DNA from: Halolamina rubra
Lineage (GTDB): Archaea > Halobacteriota > Halobacteria > Halobacteriales > Haloferacaceae
DNA: 64,000 bases
Assembly (NCBI RefSeq): GCF_000739555.1
Contig: NZ_BBJN01000020.1
Coordinates: 41,808-105,807 of the forward strand
Direction: 5' to 3'
Made by a program: the position numbers and the translations under genes. Of this stretch, positions 1 to 9,140 are shown piece by piece. Positions within the stretch are counted from its first letter, which is position 1. Each line of letters starts with the position of its first letter. The notes below the pieces were generated by a model. The model worked only from the letters and a program-made list of their open reading frames with translations, had not been told where the DNA came from and searched no databases.

Positions 1-1
1 G

Positions 2-703
2 GTGGAGTTCGGTGGTGCCCGCTGCGGCCTGTCGGACAAGGACCGCGGCTGGCTCGATCGCTACGGCCTGGCGTGGGGAGCACGGGTTCGCGAGGACCCG
101 CGCGACCGGTGGCTGAACCGCCACGAGGATGTCGACTGGTGGGTCGAGGTGAACGAGGTCGACGTTCGCGACGGCGACGAGAAGCCAGCGGTGCGTGACT
201 ACTATTCGGACTGGTTCCTGCTCGATCGGGACTTTCCCGAGGAGACGACTCGGGAGGACATCGACGAGGAACTCGTTCGTCAAGTCCTCAGAGACCGTCG
301 CGAGTACCCGGTTCGGTGTGACCTCTCGCTGCGCGACGTGTCCGAGCTCCGCGCCGAGCGGACGACAACGATCCGCGACGCCGAGGAAGCTCAGGAAGAA
401 CGCATCGAGGAGGGCCTGGAGGAGTACGAGGTCCCGGCACCACTGGAGGCGCTGGCGTACGTGAAGACCGACAAGCGGGCAAACATGATGGAGGTGCTGC
501 GAGTCGTTCGGGATCGCCGCGTCGGAACGTACGGCGACATCGCGACCCACTGCAGCGTCTCCGCCAGCGCGATCGGCAACTACACGAGCGACGATGGAGA
601 GATCAACGGCTGCATCGTCAAGGACGCCGATACTGGCGGGTACGAGATCACCCCGCTCGGTGAGAAGGCACTGGAAGTGCCGTGGGACTCCCTTGATGAG
701 TAG
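2..703 (+). CDS. Winged-helix protein, 5' end outside window (copy 1 of a duplicated gene)
   Basis: I do not recognise the family. The reading frame is open to the window edge, so the GTG at base 2 is probably not the true start and the protein is probably longer than the 233 residues seen. The N-terminal half is Trp/Asp/Glu rich. The C-terminal part from about residue 150 (V-L-R-V-V-R-D-R-R, then A-S-A-I-G-N-Y) reads like a winged-helix fold with a terminal beta hairpin ending in PWDSLDE, so DNA binding is inferred. About 140 C-terminal residues are nearly the same as the gene at 7363..7806, and the similarity continues for some 280 bases beyond the stop codon. The two copies bracket a cassette of lipoproteins and a permease. 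Function unknown; typical of haloarchaeal plasmid or provirus cargo. Confidence 0.7.
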   Translation: MEFGGARCGLSDKDRGWLDRYGLAWGARVREDPRDRWLNRHEDVDWWVEVNEVDVRDGDEKPAVRDYYSDWFLLDRDFPEETTREDIDEELVRQVLRDRREYPVRCDLSLRDVSELRAERTTTIRDAEEAQEERIEEGLEEYEVPAPLEALAYVKTDKRANMMEVLRVVRDRRVGTYGDIATHCSVSASAIGNYTSDDGEINGCIVKDADTGGYEITPLGEKALEVPWDSLDE

Positions 704-985
704 GTGATTTTCCTGTCTTCATCAGGCGCCGGGGTGCCAGGATGCATGGTCTATAGTGCGCGCGTGGTTGGTGGGGTCGCATCACAGCGACAGCCCTGAT
801 CCCAATGAAAGCCAGAATCTCGCCGAGTATGTGCAGCTATCGTTCCTGTTTGTCGGTATAGAATGTTGGGGAGGGACGCGGAGGATCGGGCTCGGGCCAA
901 TCAGCTGTATCGAGATCGTCGGCGTCGACGGCACCACAATTATCCTGACTGTCGCTGTCCTCGAGGGGCGATGCGTGAGTGGCTA
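282..985 (+). repeat. Direct repeat copy 1 (gene 3' part plus noncoding tail)
   Basis: This segment aligns with 7370..8085. It covers the last 140 codons of the gene at 2..703 and about 280 bases after its stop. The noncoding part from tcctgtcttcatcagg through gcatggtctatagtgcgcgcgt is conserved almost as well as the coding part; similarity then falls off toward base 985. This also accounts for the gene-free stretch 704..1051. The tail is not coding in copy 2 (a stop follows gtgcgcgcg), so an open frame across copy 1 here is not meaningful. Confidence 0.8.
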
Positions 986-1021
986 AGAATAGAAAGTCGG
1001 ATAGCTGGAAGTACAGAAAAT

Positions 1022-1030
1022 CTATTTATC
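1022..1030 (+). promoter_or_regulatory. TATA box for the beta-helix lipoprotein gene
   Basis: The sequence ctatttatc lies about 26 bases upstream of the ATG at 1052, the normal archaeal distance from TATA box to transcription start. The mRNA would therefore start at or next to the ATG (leaderless), which is usual for haloarchaea. Confidence 0.5.
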
Positions 1031-1051
1031 TTCAGCTAACAGTTTGCCAAG

Positions 1052-3214
1052 ATGAGTGAAATACCTCGCCGGGCTTATCTCGCAGCCGTTGGCGCTTCAT
1101 TCGGGGTGATTGCCGGCTGTAATGGCCAGAGTGAGCGAACGGAAACGCCGGAGGAGCTTACCCCGACCTCTGAGCCAGACTCAGACGATCAAGCGACGGC
1201 CGATGATTCACTCGCCGTAACGACTGAGCCAGCAACGGAGATAGACTACAATAGTGCGGTTCTTCAGGGATCACTCGAAGGGGCAACAGACAAGGATGAC
1301 GTTCAAACATTGTTCGAATGGCGCCCCAAGAACGGGGAATGGACTGAAACAGAGATACTGCAATCTGATGAATTTGAAGCCGAGATTGAAGACCTTGACT
1401 CTGACACGGTCTACGAGTATCGGGCCGTTGCAAACGGTGCCGAGCGTGTTCGTGCCGAACCGAGGCAGTTCACGACTGAACCCAACGTAATTACGTTCGA
1501 TGGAGGGGGGACGACTGCGTTTCGCGAGGTGCTCCGAGAGGCATCCTGGCGTCCGGGTGCGACGATTCGGTTCGAGGAGGGAATGTATGCGTTTGATCCG
1601 GTCGAATCCTACGACATCGACAAGCCACCGGGACCACACGTGAAGGCGGCTGGCTTAGACGAGATTACAATCGACGGCAACGGCTCGACAATCTATTTCA
1701 CAGAACCACGAATGGGTGGACTACACCTGTTTGATAGTCAATCGCTGACGGTTCGAAATCTGAGCTTTGATTACGACTCGTTGCCATTCACTCAGGGGAA
1801 GATCGCGTCATTCTCGGAATCCAATCGAGAGCTCGTAATTGAACTCAATGACGACTATCCCTCGTTGAATGCGGACCGGTTCGGGCAGGGCGAAGTCTTT
1901 GCAAGTATCCACGACTCGGACGGGTCGTTCATCGACGCCACGCGAGCGAGAGGGCTCCCAATCAAGCGATTCTCGTCGATGGAGTCACTCGGCGATCGAC
2001 GGTGGCGATTGACGCTCAACGAGAACTCGACAACCCGTGGGATCAGCGCAGGAAAACGGATCGCGATTACAGCACGTGACCCCCCCGGATCCGCACAGGC
2101 CCTCAAATTCAGCAACATCGAGGAACCTCGATTGGAGAACGTGAGCGTGCATGCATCCCCGTCATTCGCTGTTCTCTTTGCAAACTGTCAGTCCCCACAC
2201 GTCGAACGAGTTCAGGTTCGTCCACCGGCTGATTCAAACCGACTTATTGGGTCAGATGCGGACGGAATCCATTTCCTCAACAGTCGAGGCGGCCCAACGG
2301 TAGTTAATTGTCACGTCGAACGGCTTCTCGACGATGGGATTATCGTTTCGTCACTCATGGCCCCAGTCGAGCGTGTCGAGGGCGATACGGTATATGTCGA
2401 TCCCATCGGTGTATTCGCCCCCGAGACCGGCGACACCATCGAGAGGATGACACCGAAGGGTGTCCGGGGTGGGTCATTGCCGGCTATTGACTCAGTTACT
2501 CCGGAGTTCCAAGCGCAAAACGGCGTCTCTCCAGCTGCGTCAATCGAATTTGAGTCATCTGTCGCCGATCAGGTGCAATCGGGTGATTACCTATCGAATG
2601 CGGCAACGGCGAACTCAGAGTTCGTCGTCAGTGAAAATACAGTCCGAGATAACCGAGCCAACTCGATTCGGATTAGTGGTGGTCCTGGCAAAATCATCGA
2701 CAATACGCTCCACGGCTCACAAAACCAGACGATCAATTTCTTGTGTGATACGTCTGGGACCTATGCCCCCGAACGATGGACGGACGATGTGATTGTGGAG
2801 GGCAACAGCGTCCGTGACTCTGGAAAGTCGTATCTCGGTGGCGGGGGACCTGCTGGCGTATTAATCGTTCATACCCCCGCAGAAGGAGTCGAAACAACCG
2901 GCCATCCGCACAGAAACATCGACATCGTCGACAACTCATTTGAGGACCTCGGGTTCCGTGTCGGGACGATCCAGGATGGACGAGGTATAACGATCCAGCA
3001 AAACAATGTTGAGGGGGTCAACGAGCTCGATTATCCGTACGGCCGTGAGGCGTTCTTCGTGGACAATATCCGGGAGATCGCGTTCACGGAGAATTCTGTC
3101 TCCGGAGCTTCTGAATATCTCGAATCGTTTGGCAATAGCCATGACTCTGAGAGTATCCAATCATCGAACAACTCATTCACTCTTGATGGGGAGTCTCAGT
3201 CTATTTCGTTCTAG
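1052..3214 (+). CDS. Secreted Tat lipoprotein with FN3-like and right-handed beta-helix domains
   Basis: 720 residues. The N-terminus has a twin-arginine motif (PRRAYLAA) and a lipobox ending in Cys at about residue 23 (IAGC), so export by Tat and lipid anchoring outside the membrane are expected. A Thr/Glu/Asp-rich linker is followed by a fibronectin-III-like domain at about residues 50-145 (typical SDTVYEYRAVA strand). From about residue 160 to the end come irregular repeats rich in N/D/G (DGNGSTI, SDADGIHF, DDGIIVSS, SENTVRDN, VEGNSV, IVDNSF) typical of parallel beta-helix pectate-lyase-like proteins that bind or cleave polysaccharides. No catalytic residue can be assigned. A second beta-helix lipoprotein lies at 5836..7059 in the same cassette. 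Possible role: surface polysaccharide modification or adhesion. Confidence 0.85.
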   Translation: MSEIPRRAYLAAVGASFGVIAGCNGQSERTETPEELTPTSEPDSDDQATADDSLAVTTEPATEIDYNSAVLQGSLEGATDKDDVQTLFEWRPKNGEWTETEILQSDEFEAEIEDLDSDTVYEYRAVANGAERVRAEPRQFTTEPNVITFDGGGTTAFREVLREASWRPGATIRFEEGMYAFDPVESYDIDKPPGPHVKAAGLDEITIDGNGSTIYFTEPRMGGLHLFDSQSLTVRNLSFDYDSLPFTQGKIASFSESNRELVIELNDDYPSLNADRFGQGEVFASIHDSDGSFIDATRARGLPIKRFSSMESLGDRRWRLTLNENSTTRGISAGKRIAITARDPPGSAQALKFSNIEEPRLENVSVHASPSFAVLFANCQSPHVERVQVRPPADSNRLIGSDADGIHFLNSRGGPTVVNCHVERLLDDGIIVSSLMAPVERVEGDTVYVDPIGVFAPETGDTIERMTPKGVRGGSLPAIDSVTPEFQAQNGVSPAASIEFESSVADQVQSGDYLSNAATANSEFVVSENTVRDNRANSIRISGGPGKIIDNTLHGSQNQTINFLCDTSGTYAPERWTDDVIVEGNSVRDSGKSYLGGGGPAGVLIVHTPAEGVETTGHPHRNIDIVDNSFEDLGFRVGTIQDGRGITIQQNNVEGVNELDYPYGREAFFVDNIREIAFTENSVSGASEYLESFGNSHDSESIQSSNNSFTLDGESQSISF

Positions 3215-3566
3215 TGAAAACCACCAAAAGGTCTGTCTGGATGTATAATGTTTACAGTCTAATTTGACACGTCGAGAGCGTGAATTTAGAGGATGTAGTT
3301 AGCAGTTCTGCCCAACCCCCTCCGGTGCCAGAAACTCCGTGATCGACTCGGTTGGGTCAGCGCTTGGCCTTTCCGAGTGTCTCGTTTCCGATCGTAATTC
3401 GGTCCCGAGCGATCGGGCGCGCCCCTCGAGCGCCGCAGAACCTTCTGAAGGTTTATTAAACCCCGATGTAATTCTCAATATAAAAGAATCCTCCTACGGT
3501 TATTAAGTGCCCTAACAGACTATCTAACCGTATGATACACGACGACCGAATCGGTGAGTGTGAGTA
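3215..3566. other. Intergenic region with promoter of the permease gene
   Basis: No gene is seen in these 352 bases. It contains AT-rich patches (ggtttattaaacc near 3450) and a TATA-like ttattaagt at 3500..3508 that would place a transcription start near 3530, leaving a short leader before the GTG start at 3567. Confidence 0.4.
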
Positions 3567-5021
3567 GTGAGCGGAAGTCAGACCCGGTCCCCGGAGGCTG
3601 AGCTCGGGCTACTCGACGCGACCATGATCGGTATGGGGGCGATGATCGGGGCTGGCATCTTCGTACTGACTGGGCTGGCCGCCGAAATCGCAGGTCCGGC
3701 GGCAATCCTCGTCTTCGCGCTGAACGGCGTCGTCACCGCATTCACCGGTCTCTCGTATGCAGAGCTGGCCGCCTCGATCCCGAAAAGTGGCGGCGGATAT
3801 GCGTTCGTCCGGGAGATCTTTTCGGATCTCCCCTCGTTCATCATGGGCTGGATGCTCTGGTTCGCCTATATGATCGCGGGGGGACTGTACGCGCTCGGCT
3901 TCGCGCCGAACTTTCTCGAACTGTTGCACGTCTATGGGATCGTTCCGCCGCCGGACGAGGTGGGGGCTGTCATGCTGCCGGTTGTTGACGTAGGGGTACC
4001 CCTTGCGTTCCTGCTGGCGTTCGTTGCTGTTCTCAGCATGGTGGCACTCAACGCGGTCTCGACGGCTGCCAGTGGAAGCGCTGAGACGATCTTTACTATT
4101 ATCAAGGTGAGTATCCTGGTTGTGTTCGTCGCCTTTGGTTTTGCCTCACCGATGTTCTCAGGGGCCGAGTTCCAGCCGCTGTTCCCCCAGGGAGCTGGAG
4201 CTACCGCGATCCTGCCGGCGATGGGGCTTACGTTCATCGCGTTCGAGGGCTACGACCTCATCACGACCGTCACTGAGGAAGTCGAGAACCCTCGTGAGAA
4301 CATCCCGAAAGCGATCTTCGTGAGTCTGATTGCGACCGTGATAGTCTATTTGGCCGTTGTAACCGTTGCCGTCGGCACGCTCGGGGCAGAGGGGCTCGCC
4401 GACGCCGGCGAGGCAGGGATCGCTGCGGCGGCGACGTCGTTCATGCCGACTGGACTACCAATCATCCAGAACGGCGGGGCGCTCATCGTCTTTGGGGCGG
4501 TGTTCTCGACGCTGACCGCCCTCAATGCGGTCGTAATCGCCTCCTCACGGGTGGCGTTTTCGATGGGTCGAGAGGGACAGTTGCTGCCCTCGTTCGGCCA
4601 AATTCACCACCGATACGGGACACCGTTCGTTGCGATCCTCGCCAGCGCGGTCGTGATGCTCGGGTCAGTGGCACTCCCGACGCAGAGCGCCGGGAATATG
4701 GCGAGCCTGTTCTTTCTGCTGTCGTTCATTATCGTCAACGTCGCCGTGATCAGGCTGCGTCGGGAGCGACCGAATATGAACCGTCCCTACGAGATGCCCT
4801 ACTACCCGGTTCCGGCGGTGCTCGGAATCGCTCTCAACCTGCTTCTGGCCGGGGTGCTCGTAGAGTACCTGATCCGGACTGACCCGCTGGCGCTGGCGCT
4901 TAGCGTGGCGTGGATCTTGCTCGGGGGCCTCGCTTATTTCGCACTTGAGCGGCTCCGAGTGCCGTCCGAAAGCGGTCAGACAACTACCGATACCGGAATG
5001 ACGACGGAGGCTGAAGACTGA
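3567..5021 (+). CDS. APC-family amino acid permease
   Basis: 484 residues with about twelve hydrophobic segments. The first segment has the consensus of the amino acid-polyamine-organocation family (GMGAMIGAGIFVLTG, residues about 22-36), and an LTFIAFEGYDLITTVTEEVENP stretch near residue 225 matches the family's loop between helices 6 and 7 (shown here as key motif FEGYD..TEEV). It should import amino acids by cation symport or exchange. The start is the GTG at 3567 because an in-frame stop lies two codons upstream. A TrkA-type nucleotide-binding protein follows after three bases, so the two are presumably cotranscribed and the second may gate the permease. In haloarchaea such permeases often carry fused or adjacent regulatory domains. 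Substrate not determined. Confidence 0.88.
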   Translation: MSGSQTRSPEAELGLLDATMIGMGAMIGAGIFVLTGLAAEIAGPAAILVFALNGVVTAFTGLSYAELAASIPKSGGGYAFVREIFSDLPSFIMGWMLWFAYMIAGGLYALGFAPNFLELLHVYGIVPPPDEVGAVMLPVVDVGVPLAFLLAFVAVLSMVALNAVSTAASGSAETIFTIIKVSILVVFVAFGFASPMFSGAEFQPLFPQGAGATAILPAMGLTFIAFEGYDLITTVTEEVENPRENIPKAIFVSLIATVIVYLAVVTVAVGTLGAEGLADAGEAGIAAAATSFMPTGLPIIQNGGALIVFGAVFSTLTALNAVVIASSRVAFSMGREGQLLPSFGQIHHRYGTPFVAILASAVVMLGSVALPTQSAGNMASLFFLLSFIIVNVAVIRLRRERPNMNRPYEMPYYPVPAVLGIALNLLLAGVLVEYLIRTDPLALALSVAWILLGGLAYFALERLRVPSESGQTTTDTGMTTEAED

Positions 5022-5024
5022 ACC

Positions 5025-5678
5025 ATGACCAGCAATCTCGACACCATCATCGCAGGCGGTGGGCGCGTCGGCTTTCAGACAGCGGAGATACTCGCGGACC
5101 GCGGTCACGATGTGACGATTATCGAACGCGACGAACGGGTTGTCTCGGAAATCGCCGACGAGTGGATAGCGACGGTCATCCAGGGTGATGCGACGAATCC
5201 CGACATCATCGAACAGGCTGACATCGAGGGAGCCGACGTGATAGCGGCGCTCACAGGTGAAGCAGGGCTGAACCTCGCGGTCTGTCTGGCCGCCTCGGAG
5301 CTCAATCCCGATATCCGAACCGTTGCGCGCATCGACCACGCAACTGGCGAGGCCTACACGCGATTTGTGGACGCGGTCCTCTTCCCCGAGCGGGCCGGCG
5401 CCCAAGTGGCGGCGAACGAGATCATCGGTGGCGACGTCCAGACGCTGGCGGACGTGACGGGCACCCTCGACATCATACTCGTTCGCGTCGCAGAGGGAGC
5501 TCCGGCCGCCGGAAAGCAACTGACTGATGTGCGCTTTCCTGAAGGGACGTTGATAATCTCTGACGACGACGGCCACCGGATTGCCCGCCGCGACACAACG
5601 CTGACACCCGGCAGCCGCTACGTCGTTGCTGTCGAACCGGACGTCGCCGACGAAGTGATGAATTTGATGCGAGGGTAG
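5025..5678 (+). CDS. TrkA-N/TrkA-C (RCK) nucleotide-binding regulator
   Basis: 217 residues. The N-terminus is a Rossmann fold with the dinucleotide-binding motif GGGRVG at about residues 10-15, the acidic end of the second strand (IIERDE) and GDATNPDII, all typical of TrkA/RCK domains. The C-terminal 75 residues (VRVAEGAPAAGKQLTDVRFPEGTLI, key motif G-K-x-L) match the TrkA-C ligand-binding domain. The family regulates potassium channels and transporters by binding NAD(H) or nucleotides. Here it lies three bases after an APC permease rather than a TrkH channel, so it probably regulates that permease. Confidence 0.85.
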   Translation: MTSNLDTIIAGGGRVGFQTAEILADRGHDVTIIERDERVVSEIADEWIATVIQGDATNPDIIEQADIEGADVIAALTGEAGLNLAVCLAASELNPDIRTVARIDHATGEAYTRFVDAVLFPERAGAQVAANEIIGGDVQTLADVTGTLDIILVRVAEGAPAAGKQLTDVRFPEGTLIISDDDGHRIARRDTTLTPGSRYVVAVEPDVADEVMNLMRG

Positions 5679-5835
5679 TCACGGTCTCCGTTTCAAACGG
5701 CGGAGCTCGTCAGAGCACTCTTATCACGACTGCTAACTGTGCAACCCCACCTACCGGCTGTTTCACAGCAGATAGTGTCTGACCAATAGGATTTCAACAG
5801 AGCCAGTTCACCCGGATCACGCCGGGAGATTACTC

Positions 5836-7059
5836 TCACAATTCTCGGTGTTCGATCTCGGACTCGTAGTTCCCGCCCTGCTCACTGGAAACGTTCTCAC
5901 CAGGATGTTCCGGGATCTCGCCGCCCGCACCGAAAATTTCGTTGGATGCGTCGAACCCGTACGACTCGTCGGCCTGTGGGAAGCTGGTGACCGTGGACGG
6001 GAGCGGGACCGGTGCGTCCGACTCGGTGAACGACCCCGAGTCGATAGCAGCCGTCGACATCCGGCCACACCCGGTCGCGGTGCAATCGGTGAGGGTGACA
6101 CTGTTGTTCGAGCCGATATTCGCGATGAGAGGGGCTTCGGAATCGTTGTAGAAGTGGGTGTTGCGGAACTCGGCTTCGATATCGTCGCCTCGCAGTTCCA
6201 CGAGCCCATCTGCCGAGGAGCCGTCCTCCGTGAACACCAACCAGCAGTTCTCGATCACAAACTGCCCAGGATGGCGGATACGGAGACCGACAGGGTTCTG
6301 TGTGCTGGCATCGACGCCGACGCGGGGTGAACTCGTCACGGCGATGAGCGTGTTGCGGATGACGCTCTTCGAGGTTGTGTCGACATCGGCGTGGCCGACC
6401 CGTAGGTTGGCGATATTGTTGTTCAGGAACGCCGAGCGTTCGACAGTCACCGGTGCTTTGTCCACATAGGCGCCGTTGTTGGCGAGCCCTGCCACGCAAG
6501 TATCCCGAATAACGGTTCGCTCGCCGCCGGTGGGATGGTAGATGGCTCGGTCCTGATCACGATTGCCGCCCTCCGGCCAGCAGAAGCCATCGATCACGCC
6601 GCCTGGATGGAAATCGATCCCCGCCTTCGACTCAAGATTTCGACCCCTGACGACGATGTTCTCGAGTGTGCCGTGGACTGTCCCGTCCATCGTCCCGGAG
6701 ACCAGTTCGAGGACGACGTCTCCCTGATCGCCACCGCCCACGATCTTTGAGTTTGCCGTGAGACCAGTCCCACGCCACTCGTAGGTGCCCGGCGGGATTG
6801 TCACCTCGTCCCCATTGGCCTCGCGGAGAAATACATCAATGTCGTCTACCTGGCCAGGATCGTTCTCAGTACCTTCCCCCTCGGGGGGTGTGTCGCTGGG
6901 ACCGTCCGTTTCGCTGTCGGTCGATACCCCGTTCCTATCGGTGGACTCGTCGGTGACGTCTTTGCTGTCTCCGTCGCTGCCACACCCAGCGATGCCGACA
7001 GTACTGGCTACCGCGATGGAGATAAGCATCGATCGGCGCGTTCTGGGCCGGATATCCAT
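5836..7059 (-). CDS. Secreted Tat lipoprotein with right-handed beta-helix
   Basis: 407 residues. It starts with a Tat signal (RPRTRRSMLIS) and a lipobox Cys at about residue 26 (IAGC), then a Ser/Thr/Asp linker to about residue 70. The body opens with DIDVFLREANGDEVTIPPGTY (pattern D..L..A..GD.V.IPPGTY), a recognised entry strand of parallel beta-helix proteins, and continues as repeated short turns (IVVRGRN, VIRDTCV, VERSAFLNNN, VIRNTLI, VIENCWL, FRNTHFYN, LTDCTATG). Shorter than the beta-helix protein at 1052..3214 and without its FN3 domain. It points toward the permease pair from the other side. Likely anchored outside the cell; ligand unknown. Confidence 0.82.
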   Translation of the reverse strand: MDIRPRTRRSMLISIAVASTVGIAGCGSDGDSKDVTDESTDRNGVSTDSETDGPSDTPPEGEGTENDPGQVDDIDVFLREANGDEVTIPPGTYEWRGTGLTANSKIVGGGDQGDVVLELVSGTMDGTVHGTLENIVVRGRNLESKAGIDFHPGGVIDGFCWPEGGNRDQDRAIYHPTGGERTVIRDTCVAGLANNGAYVDKAPVTVERSAFLNNNIANLRVGHADVDTTSKSVIRNTLIAVTSSPRVGVDASTQNPVGLRIRHPGQFVIENCWLVFTEDGSSADGLVELRGDDIEAEFRNTHFYNDSEAPLIANIGSNNSVTLTDCTATGCGRMSTAAIDSGSFTESDAPVPLPSTVTSFPQADESYGFDASNEIFGAGGEIPEHPGENVSSEQGGNYESEIEHREL

Positions 7060-7362
7060 TGGATGGGTATCGGGCTTGAGATGGTAAAATTAGAAAGTGA
7101 CTACAGCATTGGCAGAATCTTCCGGCCCAATCGAGAGAAGTGTACCGCAGTCTATGGCGTCGCCGGCATTTTGGCTGACACGGAACTCGGGAGTTCGGGG
7201 CAGTAGACGATTGTTGGGAGCAATTCGAAACTACGGGCGAAGGAAGTCTGACGGGGGGCCTGCCTCTGACAGGGCTCTACCGCGAATATGTGCTATACCT
7301 AACTAGTAATAATAGTAAGGTGAAAACATATACATTCGGTAACCATTTCGCTACTATCCTGT
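7060..7362. other. Intergenic region between divergent genes
   Basis: About 300 bases without a gene I can support. The right end is AT-rich (aactagtaataatagtaagg, 7300..7320) and could hold promoters for the truncated winged-helix gene. Nothing in it aligns with the region upstream of repeat copy 1, which is consistent with the duplication starting at about 7370. Confidence 0.4.
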
Positions 7363-7806
7363 GTGAAAACGTCCGTCGTCCACCAGATCCTCCGATATCG
7401 TCGGGACTACCCGGTCCAGTGCGACCATTCCCTGCGCGATGTGTCCGAGTTTCGCGCCGAGCGCACGACGACGATCCGCGACGCCGAGGATGCCCAGGAA
7501 GAACGCATCGAGGAAGGCATTGATGAGTACGAGGTCCCGGCGCCGCTGGAAGCACTGGCGTACGTGAAGAACGGGAAGCGTGAGAACATGATGGAGGTGC
7601 TGCGAGTCGTTCGCGATCGGCGTGTCGGAACGTGCGGCGACATCGCGACCCACTGCAGCGTCTCGGGGTGCGCGATCCGGAACTTCACGAGCGACGATGG
7701 TGAGATCAAAGGCTGCATCGTCAAGGACCCGGAGACCGGCGGGTACGAAACCACCCCACTCGGCGAGAAAGCGCTCGAAGTGCCGTGGGACTCCCTCAAT
7801 GAATAG
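7363..7806 (+). CDS. Winged-helix protein, N-terminally truncated copy 2
   Basis: 147 residues from a GTG. From about residue 8 the protein matches residues 95-233 of the gene at 2..703 (shared motifs RAERTTTIRDAE, EEYEVPAPLEALAYVK, MMEVLRVVRDRR, IATHCSVS, PLGEKALEVPWDSL). The roughly 90 N-terminal residues of copy 1 are absent, and the similarity begins just inside the ORF. It may be a functional short form or a duplication remnant; the frame has remained open with mostly conservative changes, which favours recent duplication or some constraint. Function unknown, DNA binding inferred from the winged-helix-like C-terminus. Confidence 0.6.
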   Translation: MKTSVVHQILRYRRDYPVQCDHSLRDVSEFRAERTTTIRDAEDAQEERIEEGIDEYEVPAPLEALAYVKNGKRENMMEVLRVVRDRRVGTCGDIATHCSVSGCAIRNFTSDDGEIKGCIVKDPETGGYETTPLGEKALEVPWDSLNE

Positions 7807-8085
7807 CCGATTTTCCTGTCTTCATCAGGTGCCGGGGCGCGGCAGGATGCATGGTCTATAGTGCGCGCGTAGTTGGCGGGGTCAAATCTCAGAGTCTCTA
7901 CTGATCCCAGTGACAGCCCAGAATCTAGCTAGTAGAGTATGCGAGATCTCTGTTTGTCGGTGTCGAAAGTAGGGGATGGACGCTGAGTATGGGTTTGATC
8001 TGATGAGCTGTATAGAGATAGTCGACGCCGGCGTATTCACAATCATTCTGAGCCTGGGGCTACTCGAGGTGCGGGGAGATTAGGC
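7370..8085 (+). repeat. Direct repeat copy 2 (gene 3' part plus noncoding tail)
   Basis: Partner of 282..985, in the same orientation, about 7.1 kb away. The noncoding stretch 7807..8085 aligns with 704..985, best over the first 80 bases. The gene-free stretch 7807..8126 is thus explained by the repeat. Confidence 0.8.
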
Positions 8086-8126
8086 CTGCAGGAAACAGTA
8101 GCGAGGGCAAACTTCGCCCAGGTCGC

Positions 8127-9089
8127 TCACGGCTCATTCAGTTCGATATCGGAGACACGAGGTTCCAGCTCGTCTTGGAACCGATCCATCGTCTCTATCC
8201 CCCAGTCGATGAGGTCAGCACGCTGCGCCTCGGAGAGCCCAGTGATTCGCGCGTCGATCTGCTTTGGGTACTTGATTCGACAGGCCTGTTTTTCAGGAAG
8301 CCGCTCCCAGACTAACTCGGCACCGAGAGCTGATTCGATTTCGGCTTTATCTGCTTGTAGTGACTCAAATATCGCCTCGTTTTCGCTTTTCGCCCCTCTG
8401 GACATGTAGAGTTCGACGCTGAACTCTGGCCCCTGGTGGAATACCCACCCGAAGCTGACGCCACCTTTGCCAGCCCCGAAGGTCAGATATCTCCGAATGC
8501 CCGGTTTCAGTTTACTCCAGTGAGGGCGTTGCGTAGCGTAGGCGTCGACGAGCTCGGTGAAGAACTCCTTGTAGCTGCGCTCCGACTCCGTGAGTGACTG
8601 GCCCCCACCGAGTTCACGCTCCCACTCATTGGGTTCGACGACGATGTCGAATTCGAAGCCACGGGTATCGGAGTCGCCGATACTGACGACCCTCGGTTTG
8701 ACCGCGAAGAATTTCGCATCTTTCGGGCCACTCTCATTCAGCCACTCAAGCACGCTCCGGTGTTCTGGGCGGAAATCTTCGGACAACCAGATGGAGAAGC
8801 CTGCGTCTTTCCCGGAGGAATAGGTTAGGAGCTTCCCGAGGTGGTCGTGATCGGTTTTGCCGTATTGGTTTTCGATGACGACTGTTTCACCAGTGTTCAT
8901 CTCTTTGGCAACTATGTCCGAAGAGAAATCGCCGACTGCTTCCTCAGCGCGGGCGTCTTCGAGCTCGACTCCCAGTGCAGAGGCCAGGAGTTGGATGTTT
9001 GCTGTAAGCCATCGGGTGAAGTCCTGTTCCTCGTGCTTCCAGACTGAACGAAGCTCGTGTTCTTGGATGTCTTTGATATCGTGGTCCAT
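8127..9089 (-). CDS. DUF4268 protein with PD-(D/E)XK nuclease-like N-terminal domain
   Basis: 320 residues from the ATG at 9089 (a TTG 12 codons upstream is less likely). The N-terminal 100 residues follow the pattern of the family: E-x-x-F-T-x-W-L, then SSDIVAKE (Asp at about 58) and VIENQ (Glu 73, Gln 75), followed by KTDHDHLGKLLTY. This is the restriction-nuclease-like core where Lys of the usual E-x-K is replaced by Gln, as is common in the family. The C-terminal domain (about residues 165-310) is DUF4268. Members often occur singly in defence islands and are presumed nucleases. It lies at the left of a string of nuclease-like genes here. Confidence 0.8.
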   Translation of the reverse strand: MDHDIKDIQEHELRSVWKHEEQDFTRWLTANIQLLASALGVELEDARAEEAVGDFSSDIVAKEMNTGETVVIENQYGKTDHDHLGKLLTYSSGKDAGFSIWLSEDFRPEHRSVLEWLNESGPKDAKFFAVKPRVVSIGDSDTRGFEFDIVVEPNEWERELGGGQSLTESERSYKEFFTELVDAYATQRPHWSKLKPGIRRYLTFGAGKGGVSFGWVFHQGPEFSVELYMSRGAKSENEAIFESLQADKAEIESALGAELVWERLPEKQACRIKYPKQIDARITGLSEAQRADLIDWGIETMDRFQDELEPRVSDIELNEP

Positions 9090-9140
9090 AGGGTCTATTG
9101 AGGGGGAAGACAGTAAAAACGTCAATGTGGTTATTGCTGT

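Noticed and set aside
756..986. 76-codon open frame after the first winged-helix gene
   Set aside because: It lies in the repeat tail; the second repeat copy has a stop in the same frame, and the sequence has no protein-like features.
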